Shown here: piece by piece, positions 9,091-17,776 of the stretch
How the letters are laid out: every line of letters starts with the position of its first letter
How positions within the stretch are numbered: position 1 is the stretch's first letter
Program-made: the position numbers and the translations under genes
NCBI RefSeq assembly: GCF_030814215.1
Contig: NZ_JAUSUT010000001.1
Coordinates: forward strand, 4,216,001-4,280,000
Origin: Amycolatopsis thermophila
Lineage (GTDB): Bacteria > Actinomycetota > Actinomycetes > Mycobacteriales > Pseudonocardiaceae
Length of the DNA: 64,000 bases
Direction: 5' to 3'
The notes under the pieces: generated by a model
Database searches by the model: none
The model's input: the letters and a program-made list of their open reading frames with translations, nothing else
Told to the model about the DNA's origin: nothing

Positions 9091-10250
9091 GCCGCCGGGT
9101 GTTCGGGCGCACCTGGTGGGGCCGGGCGTGGGTGCAGGCCCTCGAGGGCCGCGCCAAGCTGGACCCCAACCGGCTGCCGCGCGGGCGGACCTACGCGCGC
9201 AAGGGGCAGGTCGGCTCGTTCGAGGTGAGTCCGGGGGAGATCCGCGCCGAGGTGCGCGGGTCCCGGCCGTCGCCCTACCGCGTCACCGTCCGGACGCACC
9301 GCTTCACGACCGCGCAGTGGGACACGCTGCTGGTCACCATCGGCCGGCAGGCCGGCTACGCGGCGGCGCTCCTCGACGGTGAGCTCCCATCGGATCTCGC
9401 CGAGCACGCGCGCGCCGCCGGGGCCGATCTGCTGCCCGGGCCGGGCGATCTCAAGCCGCGGTGTTCGTGCCCGGACTTCGCCGACCCGTGCAAACATTCC
9501 GCCGCCGTGTGCTACCTGGTCGCCGACGAGGTCGACGCGGACCCGTTCGTGCTGTTCCTGCTGCGGGGCAAGGACCGCGCGGAGCTGCTGGCCGAGTTGC
9601 GGGCGCGGCGCAGCCGCCCGTCCGTGACGCGCCCGAACCTGCCGGAACCCGCCGGACCGGGGATCGCGCCCGCGGAGGCGTTCGCGCGGGAACGGTCGCC
9701 GGTGCCGTCGCTGCCGCCACCGCCCGACGCGCCCGGGCGGCCCGCCGAGGTGGCGCTGTCGCCACCGCCCGCGAGTGGTGTGCGGGTGGACGCGTTGCAG
9801 GCGCTGGCCGCCGACGCCGCCGCCCGCGCGTGGCGGCTGCTCACGGGCGGCGAGCCGGAGGATGACCTGTCGGTCGACGAGGACCTGGCCCGCCGGGCGG
9901 CGGACGCCCTGCACGGCGGGCCGGTGAGCGTCGCCGCACTGGCCGCGGAAGCCGGTATGTCGACACGCGAGCTGACCCGCTGGGCGATCGCCTGGCGCGA
10001 AGCGGGTCGCGGCGGGCTGGCCGCTCTGCGCGAGACGTGGCAACCGCCGCCGGGGAGGTTCTACGAGGTCCTCGCCGAGCTGGACGAGTCCGGCCTGCCC
10101 GGCGAGACGAAGATCTGGCGCAACCGCGTCACGCGCGGCGCACTGCAACTCCGTCTCGCCCGGGACGGCCGGTGGTACCGGTTCAGCCGCTCGTTCCAGG
10201 ACTGGCTCCCGGACGGGCCGGGCTCACCGCACCCGCTCGACCTGCTGTGA
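9087..10250 (+). CDS. SWIM zinc-finger protein
   Basis: A 387-residue protein with a SWIM motif PRCSCPDFADPCKHSAAVCYLV (C-x-C ... C-x-H) near residues 128-150, which binds zinc and is linked to DNA or protein contacts. The N-terminus FGRTWWGRAWVQALE is the usual start of actinobacterial SWIM proteins encoded next to SNF2 helicases, which suggests they act together. The middle is proline-rich and low in complexity (about 190-240), and the C-terminal part has a helical region (LAAEAGMSTRELTRWAIAWREAGRGG). ATG 9087 was chosen because the family's N-terminus begins there and it overlaps the upstream stop. The stop lies 38 bases from the convergent esterase gene. Confidence 0.85.
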   Translation: MSRRVFGRTWWGRAWVQALEGRAKLDPNRLPRGRTYARKGQVGSFEVSPGEIRAEVRGSRPSPYRVTVRTHRFTTAQWDTLLVTIGRQAGYAAALLDGELPSDLAEHARAAGADLLPGPGDLKPRCSCPDFADPCKHSAAVCYLVADEVDADPFVLFLLRGKDRAELLAELRARRSRPSVTRPNLPEPAGPGIAPAEAFARERSPVPSLPPPPDAPGRPAEVALSPPPASGVRVDALQALAADAAARAWRLLTGGEPEDDLSVDEDLARRAADALHGGPVSVAALAAEAGMSTRELTRWAIAWREAGRGGLAALRETWQPPPGRFYEVLAELDESGLPGETKIWRNRVTRGALQLRLARDGRWYRFSRSFQDWLPDGPGSPHPLDLL

Positions 10251-10288
10251 GCTCCGCGGGTGGCGGCCCGCCCGCCCGAAGAGCGTGG

Positions 10289-11533
10289 TCAGCCGCGCTC
10301 GTCGCGCAGCCAGCGCAGGTACGTCCAGTCCAGGAAGCGCTCCACGCCGCGCACCACGTGCGCCGACCGGATGGACGGGAACACGTCGAACGCGTGCTGC
10401 GCCCCCGGCAGTTCCGCGTACGCCACCGGCTGCTCCGAGGTCTCCCGCAACCGCCGGACGAACTCCCGCGCCTCCCGGACCGGCACCAGCGAATCGTGCG
10501 CTCCGTGGATCACGAAGAACGGCGGGGCCTTGTCGGTGATCCGGTCCAGCGGGGACGCCGCGATGTACTCGTCCAGGAACCGTGCCGGGTCCTTGCCCAC
10601 CACGTACCGCGCGAGCAGGCCCTCCAGGCGCGCCTTGCTCGCGGGCGAACCGCTCGTCGCCGCGAAGTCGTACACCCCGTAGTGCGGCACGCACGCCTGC
10701 ACGGACGTGTCGGCGTCGGCGAAACCGGGCTGCAGGCCGGCGTCGTTCGGGGTCAGGGCGAGCAGCGCGGACAGGTGCCCGCCCGCTGAACCGCCCGTCG
10801 CGGCCAGGAACGACGGGTCGCCACCGTATTCGTGGATGTGCTCCCGGATCCACGCCACCGCCCGCTTCACCCCGACGATGTGGTCCGGCCAGTGCGCCTT
10901 GGGCGACAACGGGTAGTTCACCGCCACGCACACCCAGCCGCGCTGGGCCATGTGCAGCATCAGCGGAATCCCCTGGTGGTCCTTGCTGTCGATCATCCAC
11001 GCGCCGCCGTGGATCTGCAGCAGCACCGGCCGCCCCTCGACGGGCGTGCGCGGCCGGTAGACGTCCATCAGGAACCGCTTGCCGCCCGGCGCGTAGGCCA
11101 GGTTGCGGTCCCGCCGCACGTCCGGGTTGCGCATCCGGAACGGCAGCACCAGCTGCCCCCACGGTGTCGCCAGGTCCTTCGGGTCCGGCGGGCGCTCCAG
11201 GTCCTCCACGTACCGCGGCCCGAGCGCCTCCGCCAGCGCCCCCTCGACCGCGCCCTTGGCCTTCTGCGACGTCGCGATCAGCGAGCCCAGTCCCGCGGCC
11301 GACGCCGCGGCCATGCCGAGCGCCACCCGGTCCGACGTCGAGCGCGCCCCGCGCCGCGCCAGGTGCGCGGCGGTGTCGGCGACGGTCAGCGCGAGCAGGT
11401 GCGGCGCCAGCTCCCCGGTCAGCCAGCCGGCGAAGAACGCGGGCACCGAGGCGCGCACCCCGGGGACCGGCCGGATCGCGTTCGCGGTCAGGGCGAGCTG
11501 GATCGCCCGGCGGGTGGGGAAACGGGGTCGCAT
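10289..11533 (-). CDS. LipC-like carboxylesterase (hormone-sensitive lipase family)
   Basis: A 414-residue alpha/beta hydrolase. The oxyanion motif HGGAW is at residues 175-179, the nucleophile lies in GGSAGG (Ser 249), the acid in HGAHDSLVPV and the histidine in PGAQHAFDVF. The ~140-residue N-terminal extension, with hydrophobic stretches such as SVPAFFAGWL and ALGMAAASAAGLGSLIA, is typical of mycobacterial LipC-like esterases that associate with membranes. It diverges by 38 bases from a wax ester synthase/DGAT gene, like the Rv0220-Rv0221 neighbourhood. Short-chain ester or lipid hydrolysis is inferred; the real substrate is unknown. Confidence 0.82.
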   Translation of the reverse strand: MRPRFPTRRAIQLALTANAIRPVPGVRASVPAFFAGWLTGELAPHLLALTVADTAAHLARRGARSTSDRVALGMAAASAAGLGSLIATSQKAKGAVEGALAEALGPRYVEDLERPPDPKDLATPWGQLVLPFRMRNPDVRRDRNLAYAPGGKRFLMDVYRPRTPVEGRPVLLQIHGGAWMIDSKDHQGIPLMLHMAQRGWVCVAVNYPLSPKAHWPDHIVGVKRAVAWIREHIHEYGGDPSFLAATGGSAGGHLSALLALTPNDAGLQPGFADADTSVQACVPHYGVYDFAATSGSPASKARLEGLLARYVVGKDPARFLDEYIAASPLDRITDKAPPFFVIHGAHDSLVPVREAREFVRRLRETSEQPVAYAELPGAQHAFDVFPSIRSAHVVRGVERFLDWTYLRWLRDERG

Positions 11534-11571
11534 GCCACGTGATCGTAGTCAACCTCGCTTACCCTTATCAC

Positions 11572-12969
11572 GTGCGACCGCTCAGTGGACTCGACGCCAG
11601 TTTCCTGTACCTGGAAACGTCTTCGCAGGTCCTGCACGTGTGCGGGCTGCTCACCCTGGACGGATCGACCATACCGGGCGGATATCGCTTCCCGGAGTTC
11701 AAACGCGTCCTGGCCGAACGCATCGCCGCGATTCCGGAGTTCCGGCGGAAACTGCACAATTCCCCGCTGAACTTCCTGCACCCGGTGTGGGTCGAGGACG
11801 AGGCGTTCGACATCGACCGCCACCTCCACCGGGTCGCCGTGCCGCAGCCGGGCGATCGGGAGACCCTGGCCGAGCTGTGCGCCCACTTCGCCGGGCAGCC
11901 ACTCGACCGCGGCCGCCCGCTGTGGGAGATGTACGTCATCGAGGGCCTGCCCGGCGACGCCGTCGCGGTGATGTTCAAGATGCACCACTCGATGGTCGAC
12001 GGAGTCGGCGGCGCGAGCCTGATCGCCTACCTGGCGGGCACCGAACCGGGTGAACTTCCGCCGCTGCCCGAGCGGGAGCCGAACCCGGAGCCGCCGTCGC
12101 ACCTCGAACTGCTCCGCACGAGCGTCGGGGAGCTGGCCCGGCGCCCGGTGGAGCTGGCGAAGCTGCTGCCCGGCCTGGCCGGGATGGCGCCGCGCTGGAT
12201 CGGCCGCGCCCTGCGCCGCCAGGGCATGCCGGTGCCGTTCACCGCGCCCCGCACGTCGTTCAACGCCACCATCACCGGCGTCCGCAGCGTCGCCTACACC
12301 ACCGTGGACCTCGACGACGTCAAGACCGTGAAGAACGCGTTCGGCGTGAAGGTCAACGACGTCGTCCTGGCGCTGTGCGCGGGCGGGCTGCGCCGCTACT
12401 TCGAGGCGCGCGGCGAGCTGCCCACGGAGCCGCTGGTCGCGACCGTCCCGGTGTCGACGCAGGACCGCACCAGCCGCGACGACACCAGCAACAACAAGGT
12501 GTCCGCGTTCTTCGCGACGTTGCCGACGCACCTGCCGGAGGCCGCCGCCCGGCTGTACGCGGTCGCGGAGAGCAACCGTCAGGCCAAGGAGCACCACCAC
12601 GAGATCGACGCGGACATGCTGCGGGACTGGGCGCAGTTCGCCGCACCCGGTCTGTTCGGGCTCGCCGTACGGGCCTACGCGGCGCTGCGGCTGGCCGACA
12701 GGCATCCGGTGGTGCACAACCTGGTGGTGTCCAACGTGCCCGGCCCGCCGGTGCCGCTGTACTTCGTGGGCGCCAAGGTCACCGCGTTCTACCCGCTCGG
12801 GCCGGTGTTCCACGGCGCCGGGCTCAACGTGACCGTGCTGTCCTACGCCGGCGGGGTCGACATCGGGCTGATCGCCGCGCGAGAACTCGTTCCAGATCTG
12901 TGGGCGCTGACCGATGCCGTGCGCGACGAGATGAAGGAGCTGCTGGACGCCGCCTCGGCCCTTGCCTAG
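11572..12969 (+). CDS. Wax ester synthase/diacylglycerol acyltransferase (WS/DGAT)
   Basis: A 465-residue acyl-CoA-dependent O-acyltransferase of the WS/DGAT family, which makes storage triacylglycerol or wax esters. It has the N-terminal PLSGLDASFLYLET, the catalytic HHSMVDG at residues 138-144, VNDVVLALCAGGLRRY and the C-terminal NLVVSNVPGPPVPLYFVGAKV that identify the family; length is normal. GTG 11572 was chosen because it starts the conserved PLSGLD region. No ribosome site is evident, so the transcript may be leaderless. Steroid growth yields acetyl- and propionyl-CoA that could feed lipid storage, but no KstR box precedes this gene. Confidence 0.88.
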   Translation: MRPLSGLDASFLYLETSSQVLHVCGLLTLDGSTIPGGYRFPEFKRVLAERIAAIPEFRRKLHNSPLNFLHPVWVEDEAFDIDRHLHRVAVPQPGDRETLAELCAHFAGQPLDRGRPLWEMYVIEGLPGDAVAVMFKMHHSMVDGVGGASLIAYLAGTEPGELPPLPEREPNPEPPSHLELLRTSVGELARRPVELAKLLPGLAGMAPRWIGRALRRQGMPVPFTAPRTSFNATITGVRSVAYTTVDLDDVKTVKNAFGVKVNDVVLALCAGGLRRYFEARGELPTEPLVATVPVSTQDRTSRDDTSNNKVSAFFATLPTHLPEAAARLYAVAESNRQAKEHHHEIDADMLRDWAQFAAPGLFGLAVRAYAALRLADRHPVVHNLVVSNVPGPPVPLYFVGAKVTAFYPLGPVFHGAGLNVTVLSYAGGVDIGLIAARELVPDLWALTDAVRDEMKELLDAASALA

Positions 12970-12990
12970 CCGCCGCTCCTCGACTAAGAC

Positions 12991-13004
12991 TAGAACAGGT
13001 TTCA
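12991..13004. promoter_or_regulatory. KstR operator upstream of fadE28 operon
   Basis: TAGAACAGGTTTCA is a full match to TnnAACnnGTTnnA and ends 22 bases before the fadE28 GTG. A GAGGAG ribosome site (13016-13021) lies between. Confidence 0.85.
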
Positions 13005-13026
13005 CTCTTGTCGTCGAGGAGCCGGT

Positions 13027-14049
13027 GTGGACTTCACCCTGGATGCGACCCAGGCCGAGATCGCCGCGCTGACCGCGGACGTCCTCGCCCGGGAGCCCGA
13101 GCACGCCTGGCCGGCTCTGGCCAAGGCGGGCCTGCTCACGCTCGCCCTGCCCGCCGAGCTGGACGGCGACGGTCTCGGCCCGGCCGAGATCGCGGTGGTG
13201 CTCACCGAGGTGGGCCGCGCCGCCGCACCGGTGCCGGCGCTGGCGTCACTGGCGCTCGGGGTGCTGCCGCTGAACCGGCACGGCAGCCCGGAGCAACGGG
13301 CCCGCTGGCTGCCGGAGATCGCCTCCGGGGAGTCGGTCGTCACCGCCGCCGTGCACGAGCCGTCCGCGCCCTTCGTCGCCGAACCGGGTACCGAGGCCGT
13401 CGCCGTCGACGGCGGATGGGTGCTGACCGGCACGAAGACCCGGGTGCCGTCGCTGCCGGAGGCCCGGTGCGTGCTGGTCCCGGCCCGGCTGCCGTGGGGC
13501 ACCGGGGTCTTCCTCGTCGACCCCCGCGCCCGCGGTGCCGAGGTCCACGGCACCACCCTTCGGCTGGACGGCGTCCGGGTGGGGGAGGCAGACCTGGTGC
13601 GCGACGCGGCACCGGCCGACCTGCACCGGTGCGCGCTCGCCGGTGCGGTGGCGCTCGGGGACGGCGCCGTGGCCGGAGCGCTCGCCCTGACCACCGAGCA
13701 CATCCGGCAGCGGGAGCAGTTCGGCCGTCCACTCGCGACGTTCCAGGCGGTGGCCCAGCAGATCGCCGACGTCTACATCGCCTCGCGCACGCTGCACCTG
13801 GCCGCGCTGTCCGCGGTGTGGCGGCTCGCCGAGGGGCTCGATGCGGACGAGGACCTCGCGGTCGCCGCGTACTGGCTCGCCGAGGAGGCACCCAAGGCGC
13901 TGGCGGTGTGCCACCACCTGCACGGCGGTCTGGGCGTGGACATCACCTACCCGCTGCACCGCCACTACGGGCTGGTCAAGGAGCTGGCCGCGTTCACCGG
14001 CGGGGCGAGTGCGCGGCTGGACCGGCTCGGCGACCTGGTGGAGGGCTGA
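13027..14049 (+). CDS. fadE28: Acyl-CoA dehydrogenase subunit FadE28 (ChsE2)
   Basis: A 340-residue acyl-CoA dehydrogenase subunit, the short type that pairs with FadE29 to make the ChsE1-ChsE2 heterotetramer oxidising the three-carbon side chain of 3-oxo-4-pregnene-20-carboxyl-CoA. Key stretches are REQFGRPLATFQAVAQQIADVYIASRT and the C-terminal CHHLHGGLGVDITYPLHRHY, both near identical in Rv3544c, which has the same length. GTG 13027 has GAGGAG five bases upstream. It is the first gene of a five-gene operon in which each junction overlaps by 1-4 bases, with a KstR box in its promoter. Confidence 0.93.
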   Translation: MDFTLDATQAEIAALTADVLAREPEHAWPALAKAGLLTLALPAELDGDGLGPAEIAVVLTEVGRAAAPVPALASLALGVLPLNRHGSPEQRARWLPEIASGESVVTAAVHEPSAPFVAEPGTEAVAVDGGWVLTGTKTRVPSLPEARCVLVPARLPWGTGVFLVDPRARGAEVHGTTLRLDGVRVGEADLVRDAAPADLHRCALAGAVALGDGAVAGALALTTEHIRQREQFGRPLATFQAVAQQIADVYIASRTLHLAALSAVWRLAEGLDADEDLAVAAYWLAEEAPKALAVCHHLHGGLGVDITYPLHRHYGLVKELAAFTGGASARLDRLGDLVEG

Positions 14050-15191
14050 TGCACATCGAACTGACCGCACCGCAACGGAAACTCCGCGCCGAGCTGCGTG
14101 ACTACTTCGCCGGGCTGATCACGCCCGAGGAGCGGCAGGCGCTGCTGCGCGAGCGGCACGGCGAGGTCTACCGCCGCATCGTGCGGCGCATGGGCACCGA
14201 CGGCCGCCTCGGCGTGGGCTGGCCCGCGGAGTACGGCGGGGGCGGTTTCGGCGACCTCGAGCAGCACATCTTCGCCGACGAGGCCGCCCGCGCCGACGTG
14301 CAGCTGCCGTCGGTGACATTGCAGACCGTCGGCCCGACCCTGCAGGAGTACGGCACACCGGAGCAGAAGGCGTTCTTCCTGCCGAAGATCCTCGCCGGCG
14401 AGGTGCACTTCGCGATCGGCTACACCGAACCGGACGCGGGCACCGACCTGGCGTCCCTGCGCACGGCCGCGGTCCGCGACGGCGACTCCTACGTCGTCAA
14501 CGGGCAGAAGATCTTCACCACCGGTGCGCACGACGCCGACTACATCTGGCTGGCCGTGCGCACCGATCCAGACGCGCCCAAGCACAAGGGCATCTCGATC
14601 CTCATCGTCGACACCACCGACCCCGGGTTCTCGTGGACGCCGATCATCACCTGCGACGGCGCCCACCACGTCAACGCCACCTACTACTCCGACGTCCGGG
14701 TGCCGGTGTCGATGCGGGTCGGCGAGGAGAACCAGGGCTGGAAGCTGATCACGACGCAGCTCAACCACGAGCGCGTCATGCTCGGTCCCGCCGGGCGGAT
14801 CGGCGGCCTCTACGACCGGGTGCGCGCCTGGGCCGCCGAGCGCGGGCTGCTCGGCGAGCCCGACGTGCGCCGCGCGCTCGGTGAGACGCTCGCGGTGGTG
14901 CGGATCAACGAGCTGCTGAACTGGCAGGTGGCGGCGGCGGAACCCGACGTGGCGGACGCGTCGGCGACGAAGGTGTTCGGCTCGGACCGCATCCAGCGGG
15001 TGGCGCGGCTGATGGAGGAGATCGTGGCACGGCACGGGGATCTGTCCGATCCGGACACCGCGGTGCTCGCGGAATGGCTGGACGTCCTGGCCCGCCGCAA
15101 CATCGTGCTGACCTTCGGCGGGGGCGTGAACGAGATCCAGCGCGAGCTGATCGCGATGGCCGGCCTGGAGCTGCCGAGGGTGCCGCGATGA
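14049..15191 (+). CDS. fadE29: Acyl-CoA dehydrogenase subunit FadE29 (ChsE1)
   Basis: A 380-residue acyl-CoA dehydrogenase forming the partner subunit to FadE28. It contains the flavin region IGYTEPDAGTDLASLRTAA, NGQKIFTTGAHDADYIWLAVRT, the helix NQGWKLITTQLNHERVM and the C-terminal TFGGGVNEIQRELIAMAGLELPR. Together with FadE28 it forms the enoyl-CoA needed for the ChsH1-ChsH2 hydratase encoded next. The ATG overlaps the fadE28 stop by one base (TGATG), and its own stop overlaps chsH2 by four. Assignment rests on sequence and on gene order identical to the mycobacterial igr operon. Confidence 0.93.
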   Translation: MHIELTAPQRKLRAELRDYFAGLITPEERQALLRERHGEVYRRIVRRMGTDGRLGVGWPAEYGGGGFGDLEQHIFADEAARADVQLPSVTLQTVGPTLQEYGTPEQKAFFLPKILAGEVHFAIGYTEPDAGTDLASLRTAAVRDGDSYVVNGQKIFTTGAHDADYIWLAVRTDPDAPKHKGISILIVDTTDPGFSWTPIITCDGAHHVNATYYSDVRVPVSMRVGEENQGWKLITTQLNHERVMLGPAGRIGGLYDRVRAWAAERGLLGEPDVRRALGETLAVVRINELLNWQVAAAEPDVADASATKVFGSDRIQRVARLMEEIVARHGDLSDPDTAVLAEWLDVLARRNIVLTFGGGVNEIQRELIAMAGLELPRVPR

Positions 15192-16054
15192 GCGTCGAGG
15201 AGGCCGCCGCCCGCATCGCCGCGCGGGGCGAGTCGTCGCGGCGCCTGGCGCGCGATCCGGTCAACCAGGCGATGATCAACAACTGGGTCGAGGCCATCGG
15301 GGACACCAACCCGCGCTACCTCGAGGGCGTCGCGCCGCCCGCGATGGCGCAGGTGTGGACGATGAACGGCCTGCACGGTCGACGCGCCGAGGACGACCCG
15401 CTGGGCGCGATGATGAGCGTGCTCGACGAGGCCGGCTACACGTCGGTGGTCGCGACGAACTCCGAGCAGAACTACTACCGCCACCTGCGGGTCGGCGAGC
15501 ACGTGGCGGCGTCCACGGCCCTGGAGTCGGTGGCCGGCCCGAAGCGGACCGCGCTGGGCGAGGGCTGGTTCGTCACCACGAAGACGTCCTGGTACGTCGG
15601 CGACGAACTGGTCGCCGACATGCTGTTCCGGGTGCTCAAGTTCGCGCCGCCGCCCTCGTCACCGGGCGCGCTGCGGCCGGTGATCAGCCGCGACACCGAG
15701 TTCTTCTGGGAGGGCACGAAGGCCGGGGAGCTGCGGATCCAGCGGTGGGGCGAGACGCTGCGGCACCCGCCCGGGCCGATGCCGCCGGACGGCGACCTCG
15801 ACGCGAAGCCGGACTGGGTGGTGGCGAGCGGGCGCGGCACGGTCTACAGCTACGTGGTGCACCACCGGCCGGCGGTGCCGGGCAAGCAACTGCCGTTCGT
15901 GATCGCGCTGGTCGAGCTGGCGGAAGGGGTGCGCATGCTGGGCGAGCTGGTCGGCGCCGACCCGGCGGAGGTCCACATCGGACTACCGGTGACCGCGACG
16001 TTCCTGAAGGTGGACGACGAGCTGACCCTGCCGGCCTGGCGGGTGGCGCGATGA
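15188..16054 (+). CDS. chsH2: Steroid enoyl-CoA hydratase/aldolase partner ChsH2 (MaoC + DUF35)
   Basis: A 288-residue two-domain protein. Residues ~1-150 are a MaoC-like hot-dog fold (NNWVEAIGDTNPRYLE, NYYRHLRVGEHV), which with ChsH1 hydrates 3-oxo-4,17-pregnadiene-20-carboxyl-CoA. The C-terminal ~110 residues are a DUF35 OB-fold domain (GRGTVYSYVVHHRPAVPGKQLPFVIALVEL) that binds Ltp2 to build the side-chain aldolase. No cysteine is present in the segment where many DUF35 proteins have a zinc ribbon (RIQRWGETLRHPPGPMPPDG). Four-base overlaps tie it to both neighbours. Confidence 0.92.
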   Translation: MSVEEAAARIAARGESSRRLARDPVNQAMINNWVEAIGDTNPRYLEGVAPPAMAQVWTMNGLHGRRAEDDPLGAMMSVLDEAGYTSVVATNSEQNYYRHLRVGEHVAASTALESVAGPKRTALGEGWFVTTKTSWYVGDELVADMLFRVLKFAPPPSSPGALRPVISRDTEFFWEGTKAGELRIQRWGETLRHPPGPMPPDGDLDAKPDWVVASGRGTVYSYVVHHRPAVPGKQLPFVIALVELAEGVRMLGELVGADPAEVHIGLPVTATFLKVDDELTLPAWRVAR

Positions 16055-16437
16055 TCGCCGTCGGCACCGAGCTGCCCGAGCTGGCCTTCGACGTCACCCC
16101 GACGTTCGTGATCAGCACGGCCCTGGCCACCCGGGACTTCCAGGACGTGCACCACGACCGCGACGCGGCCGTCGCGCGCGGGTCGAAGGACATCTTCCTC
16201 AACATCCTCACCGACAACGGGCTCGTGCAGCGGTTCGTCACCGACTGGGCCGGGCCGGAGGCGTTCGTGCGCTCGATCAAGATCAAGCTCGGCGTACCGT
16301 GCTACGCCGGGGACAAGCTGGTGTTCACCGGGCGCGTGGCGTCGCTGGAGGGCCGGGTCGCGGTGGTCGAGGTGACCGGTACCGGCTCGCTGGGTGCGCA
16401 CGTGACCGGGACGGTGACCGTGGAGCTGGCGGCATGA
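16051..16437 (+). CDS. chsH1: Steroid enoyl-CoA hydratase subunit ChsH1 (MaoC)
   Basis: A 128-residue single hot-dog MaoC protein. ChsH1 pairs with the MaoC half of ChsH2 to form the hydratase acting on the C17 side-chain enoyl-CoA. It contains TRDFQDVHHDRDAAVARGSKDIFLNILTDNGL-type text, in which the D-x4-H pair (DFQDVHHD) supplies the catalytic residues in this family, and VPCYAGDKLVFTG near the C-terminus. Its length matches Rv3541c. ATG 16051 overlaps the chsH2 stop by four bases, and the stop overlaps the ltp2 ATG. Confidence 0.92.
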   Translation: MIAVGTELPELAFDVTPTFVISTALATRDFQDVHHDRDAAVARGSKDIFLNILTDNGLVQRFVTDWAGPEAFVRSIKIKLGVPCYAGDKLVFTGRVASLEGRVAVVEVTGTGSLGAHVTGTVTVELAA

Positions 16438-17603
16438 CACTGTCGGGCAGGGCGGCCATCGCCGGGATCGGCGCGACCGAGTTCTCCAAGGACTCCGGGC
16501 GCAGCGAACTGCGGCTGGCGGCGGAGGCCGTGCGCGCGGCACTGGACGACGCCGGGCTGCGCCCGTCCGATGTGGACGGCCTGGTGTCGTTCACGATGGA
16601 CGGCAACGCCGAGATCGCGGTGGCGCGGGAGCTGGGCATCCCGGAGCTGACGTTCTTCAGCCGCGTCCACTACGGCGGCGGCGCGGCGGCGGCGACGGTC
16701 CAGCAGGCGGCGATGGCGGTGGCGACCGGGGTGGCCGAGGTGGTGGTCGCGTACCGGGCGTTCAACGAACGGTCCGGGCACCGGTTCGGGCAGGTGTCGG
16801 CCGCGGCGGCGGGACAGGTGAACTCGTCGGGGGTGGACAACGCGTTCCACTACCCGATGGGCATCGCGACCCCGGCGGCCACGGTGGCGATGGTGGCGCA
16901 GCGGTACCTGCACGAGTACGGGGCGTCGACCGAGGACTTCGGCCGGGTGGCGGTGCTGGACCGCAAGCACGCGGCGACCAACCCGGCCGCGTGGTTCCAC
17001 GGCAAGCCGATCACGCTGGCGGAGCACCAGGCGTCCCGGTGGATCGCCGAACCGCTGCGGCTGCTCGACTGCTGCCAGGAGTCCGACGGCGGGGTCGCGC
17101 TGGTGATCACGAGCGTCGAGCGGGCTCGTGACCTGCGGCAGAAGCCGGCGGTGGTCGCGGCGGCGGCGCAGGGGAGCGGGCCGGACCAGTACATCATGAC
17201 CAGCTACTACCGGGACGAGCTCGCCGCGCTGCCGGAGATGGGCGTCGTGGCGCGGCAGCTGTGGGCCCAGTCGGGCGCGGGGCCGTCGGACATGGACGTG
17301 GCGGTGCTGTACGACCACTTCACGCCGTACGTGCTGATGCAGCTGGAGGAGCTGGGGTTCTGCGGGCGCGGGGAGGCGGCCGGGTTCGTCGCGTCCGGGG
17401 CGCTCGAGCTGGACGGCTCGCTGCCGCTCAACCCGCACGGCGGCCAGCTCGGCGAGGCCTACATCCACGGGATGAACGGCATCGCCGAGGCCGTGCGTCA
17501 GATCCGCGGGACGTCGGTCAACCAGGTGCCGTCGGTGTCGCACGTGCTGGTCACCGCGGGCACCGGCGTGCCGACGAGCGGGCTGGTGCTGGCTCAGTCG
17601 TAG
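16434..17603 (+). CDS. ltp2: Thiolase-like steroid aldolase Ltp2
   Basis: A 389-residue thiolase-superfamily protein that, bound to the DUF35 domain of ChsH2, performs retro-aldol cleavage of the 17-hydroxy C20-carboxyl-CoA, releasing propionyl-CoA and the 17-ketosteroid. It has the N-terminal IAGIGATEFSKDSGRSEL, VHYGGGAAAATVQQA, DCCQESDGGVALVI and LPLNPHGGQLGEAYIHGMNG. It lacks the thiolase nucleophile context C-x-S-G, as expected for this aldolase group. It is the last gene of the operon. Its 3' end overlaps a small convergent gene by ten bases, leaving no room for a conventional terminator. Confidence 0.92.
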   Translation: MTLSGRAAIAGIGATEFSKDSGRSELRLAAEAVRAALDDAGLRPSDVDGLVSFTMDGNAEIAVARELGIPELTFFSRVHYGGGAAAATVQQAAMAVATGVAEVVVAYRAFNERSGHRFGQVSAAAAGQVNSSGVDNAFHYPMGIATPAATVAMVAQRYLHEYGASTEDFGRVAVLDRKHAATNPAAWFHGKPITLAEHQASRWIAEPLRLLDCCQESDGGVALVITSVERARDLRQKPAVVAAAAQGSGPDQYIMTSYYRDELAALPEMGVVARQLWAQSGAGPSDMDVAVLYDHFTPYVLMQLEELGFCGRGEAAGFVASGALELDGSLPLNPHGGQLGEAYIHGMNGIAEAVRQIRGTSVNQVPSVSHVLVTAGTGVPTSGLVLAQS

Positions 17604-17701
17604 CCGCGGACGAGGTGGCTCTCGTCGTCTGCCACCTCGGTGATGTCGACGGTGGTGTCCCCGATGACGGGCTGGTCGGTGAGCGGTTCGGTGGCCGGCA
17701 T
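17594..17701 (-). CDS. Small acidic 35-residue protein, function unknown
   Basis: A short frame not overlapping any coding gene except the last ten bases of ltp2. The only possible start in its frame is ATG 17701; AAAGGA lies about ten bases upstream and AAGG two bases upstream. The product begins MPATEPLTDQPVIGD and ends in DDESHLVRGYD: acidic, with no cysteine, no membrane segment and an Asp-Tyr-rich tail. It follows the 52-residue membrane protein gene by 75 bases on the same strand, so the two may be cotranscribed. It could be a small regulatory protein or a modified peptide precursor, but no modifying enzyme is nearby. Confidence 0.5.
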   Translation of the reverse strand: MPATEPLTDQPVIGDTTVDITEVADDESHLVRGYD

Positions 17702-17776
17702 CGCCTTGTCGTCCTTTCTGACGTCGCCTACGGTCTGTGGTTCCCGTCACACTACGCGATCACTCACCGGCGGTTT

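Noticed and set aside
5675..9169. Very long minus-strand open frame opposite the SNF2 helicase
   Set aside because: It is an arginine/proline/glutamine-rich shadow without domains, caused by high third-position GC in the helicase gene; the helicase motifs on the plus strand are complete.
12375..15191. Long frame joining the WS/DGAT end with fadE29
   Set aside because: The early part is a shadow of WS/DGAT and fadE28 in another frame; fadE29 has a clear ATG at 14049 with operon overlap.
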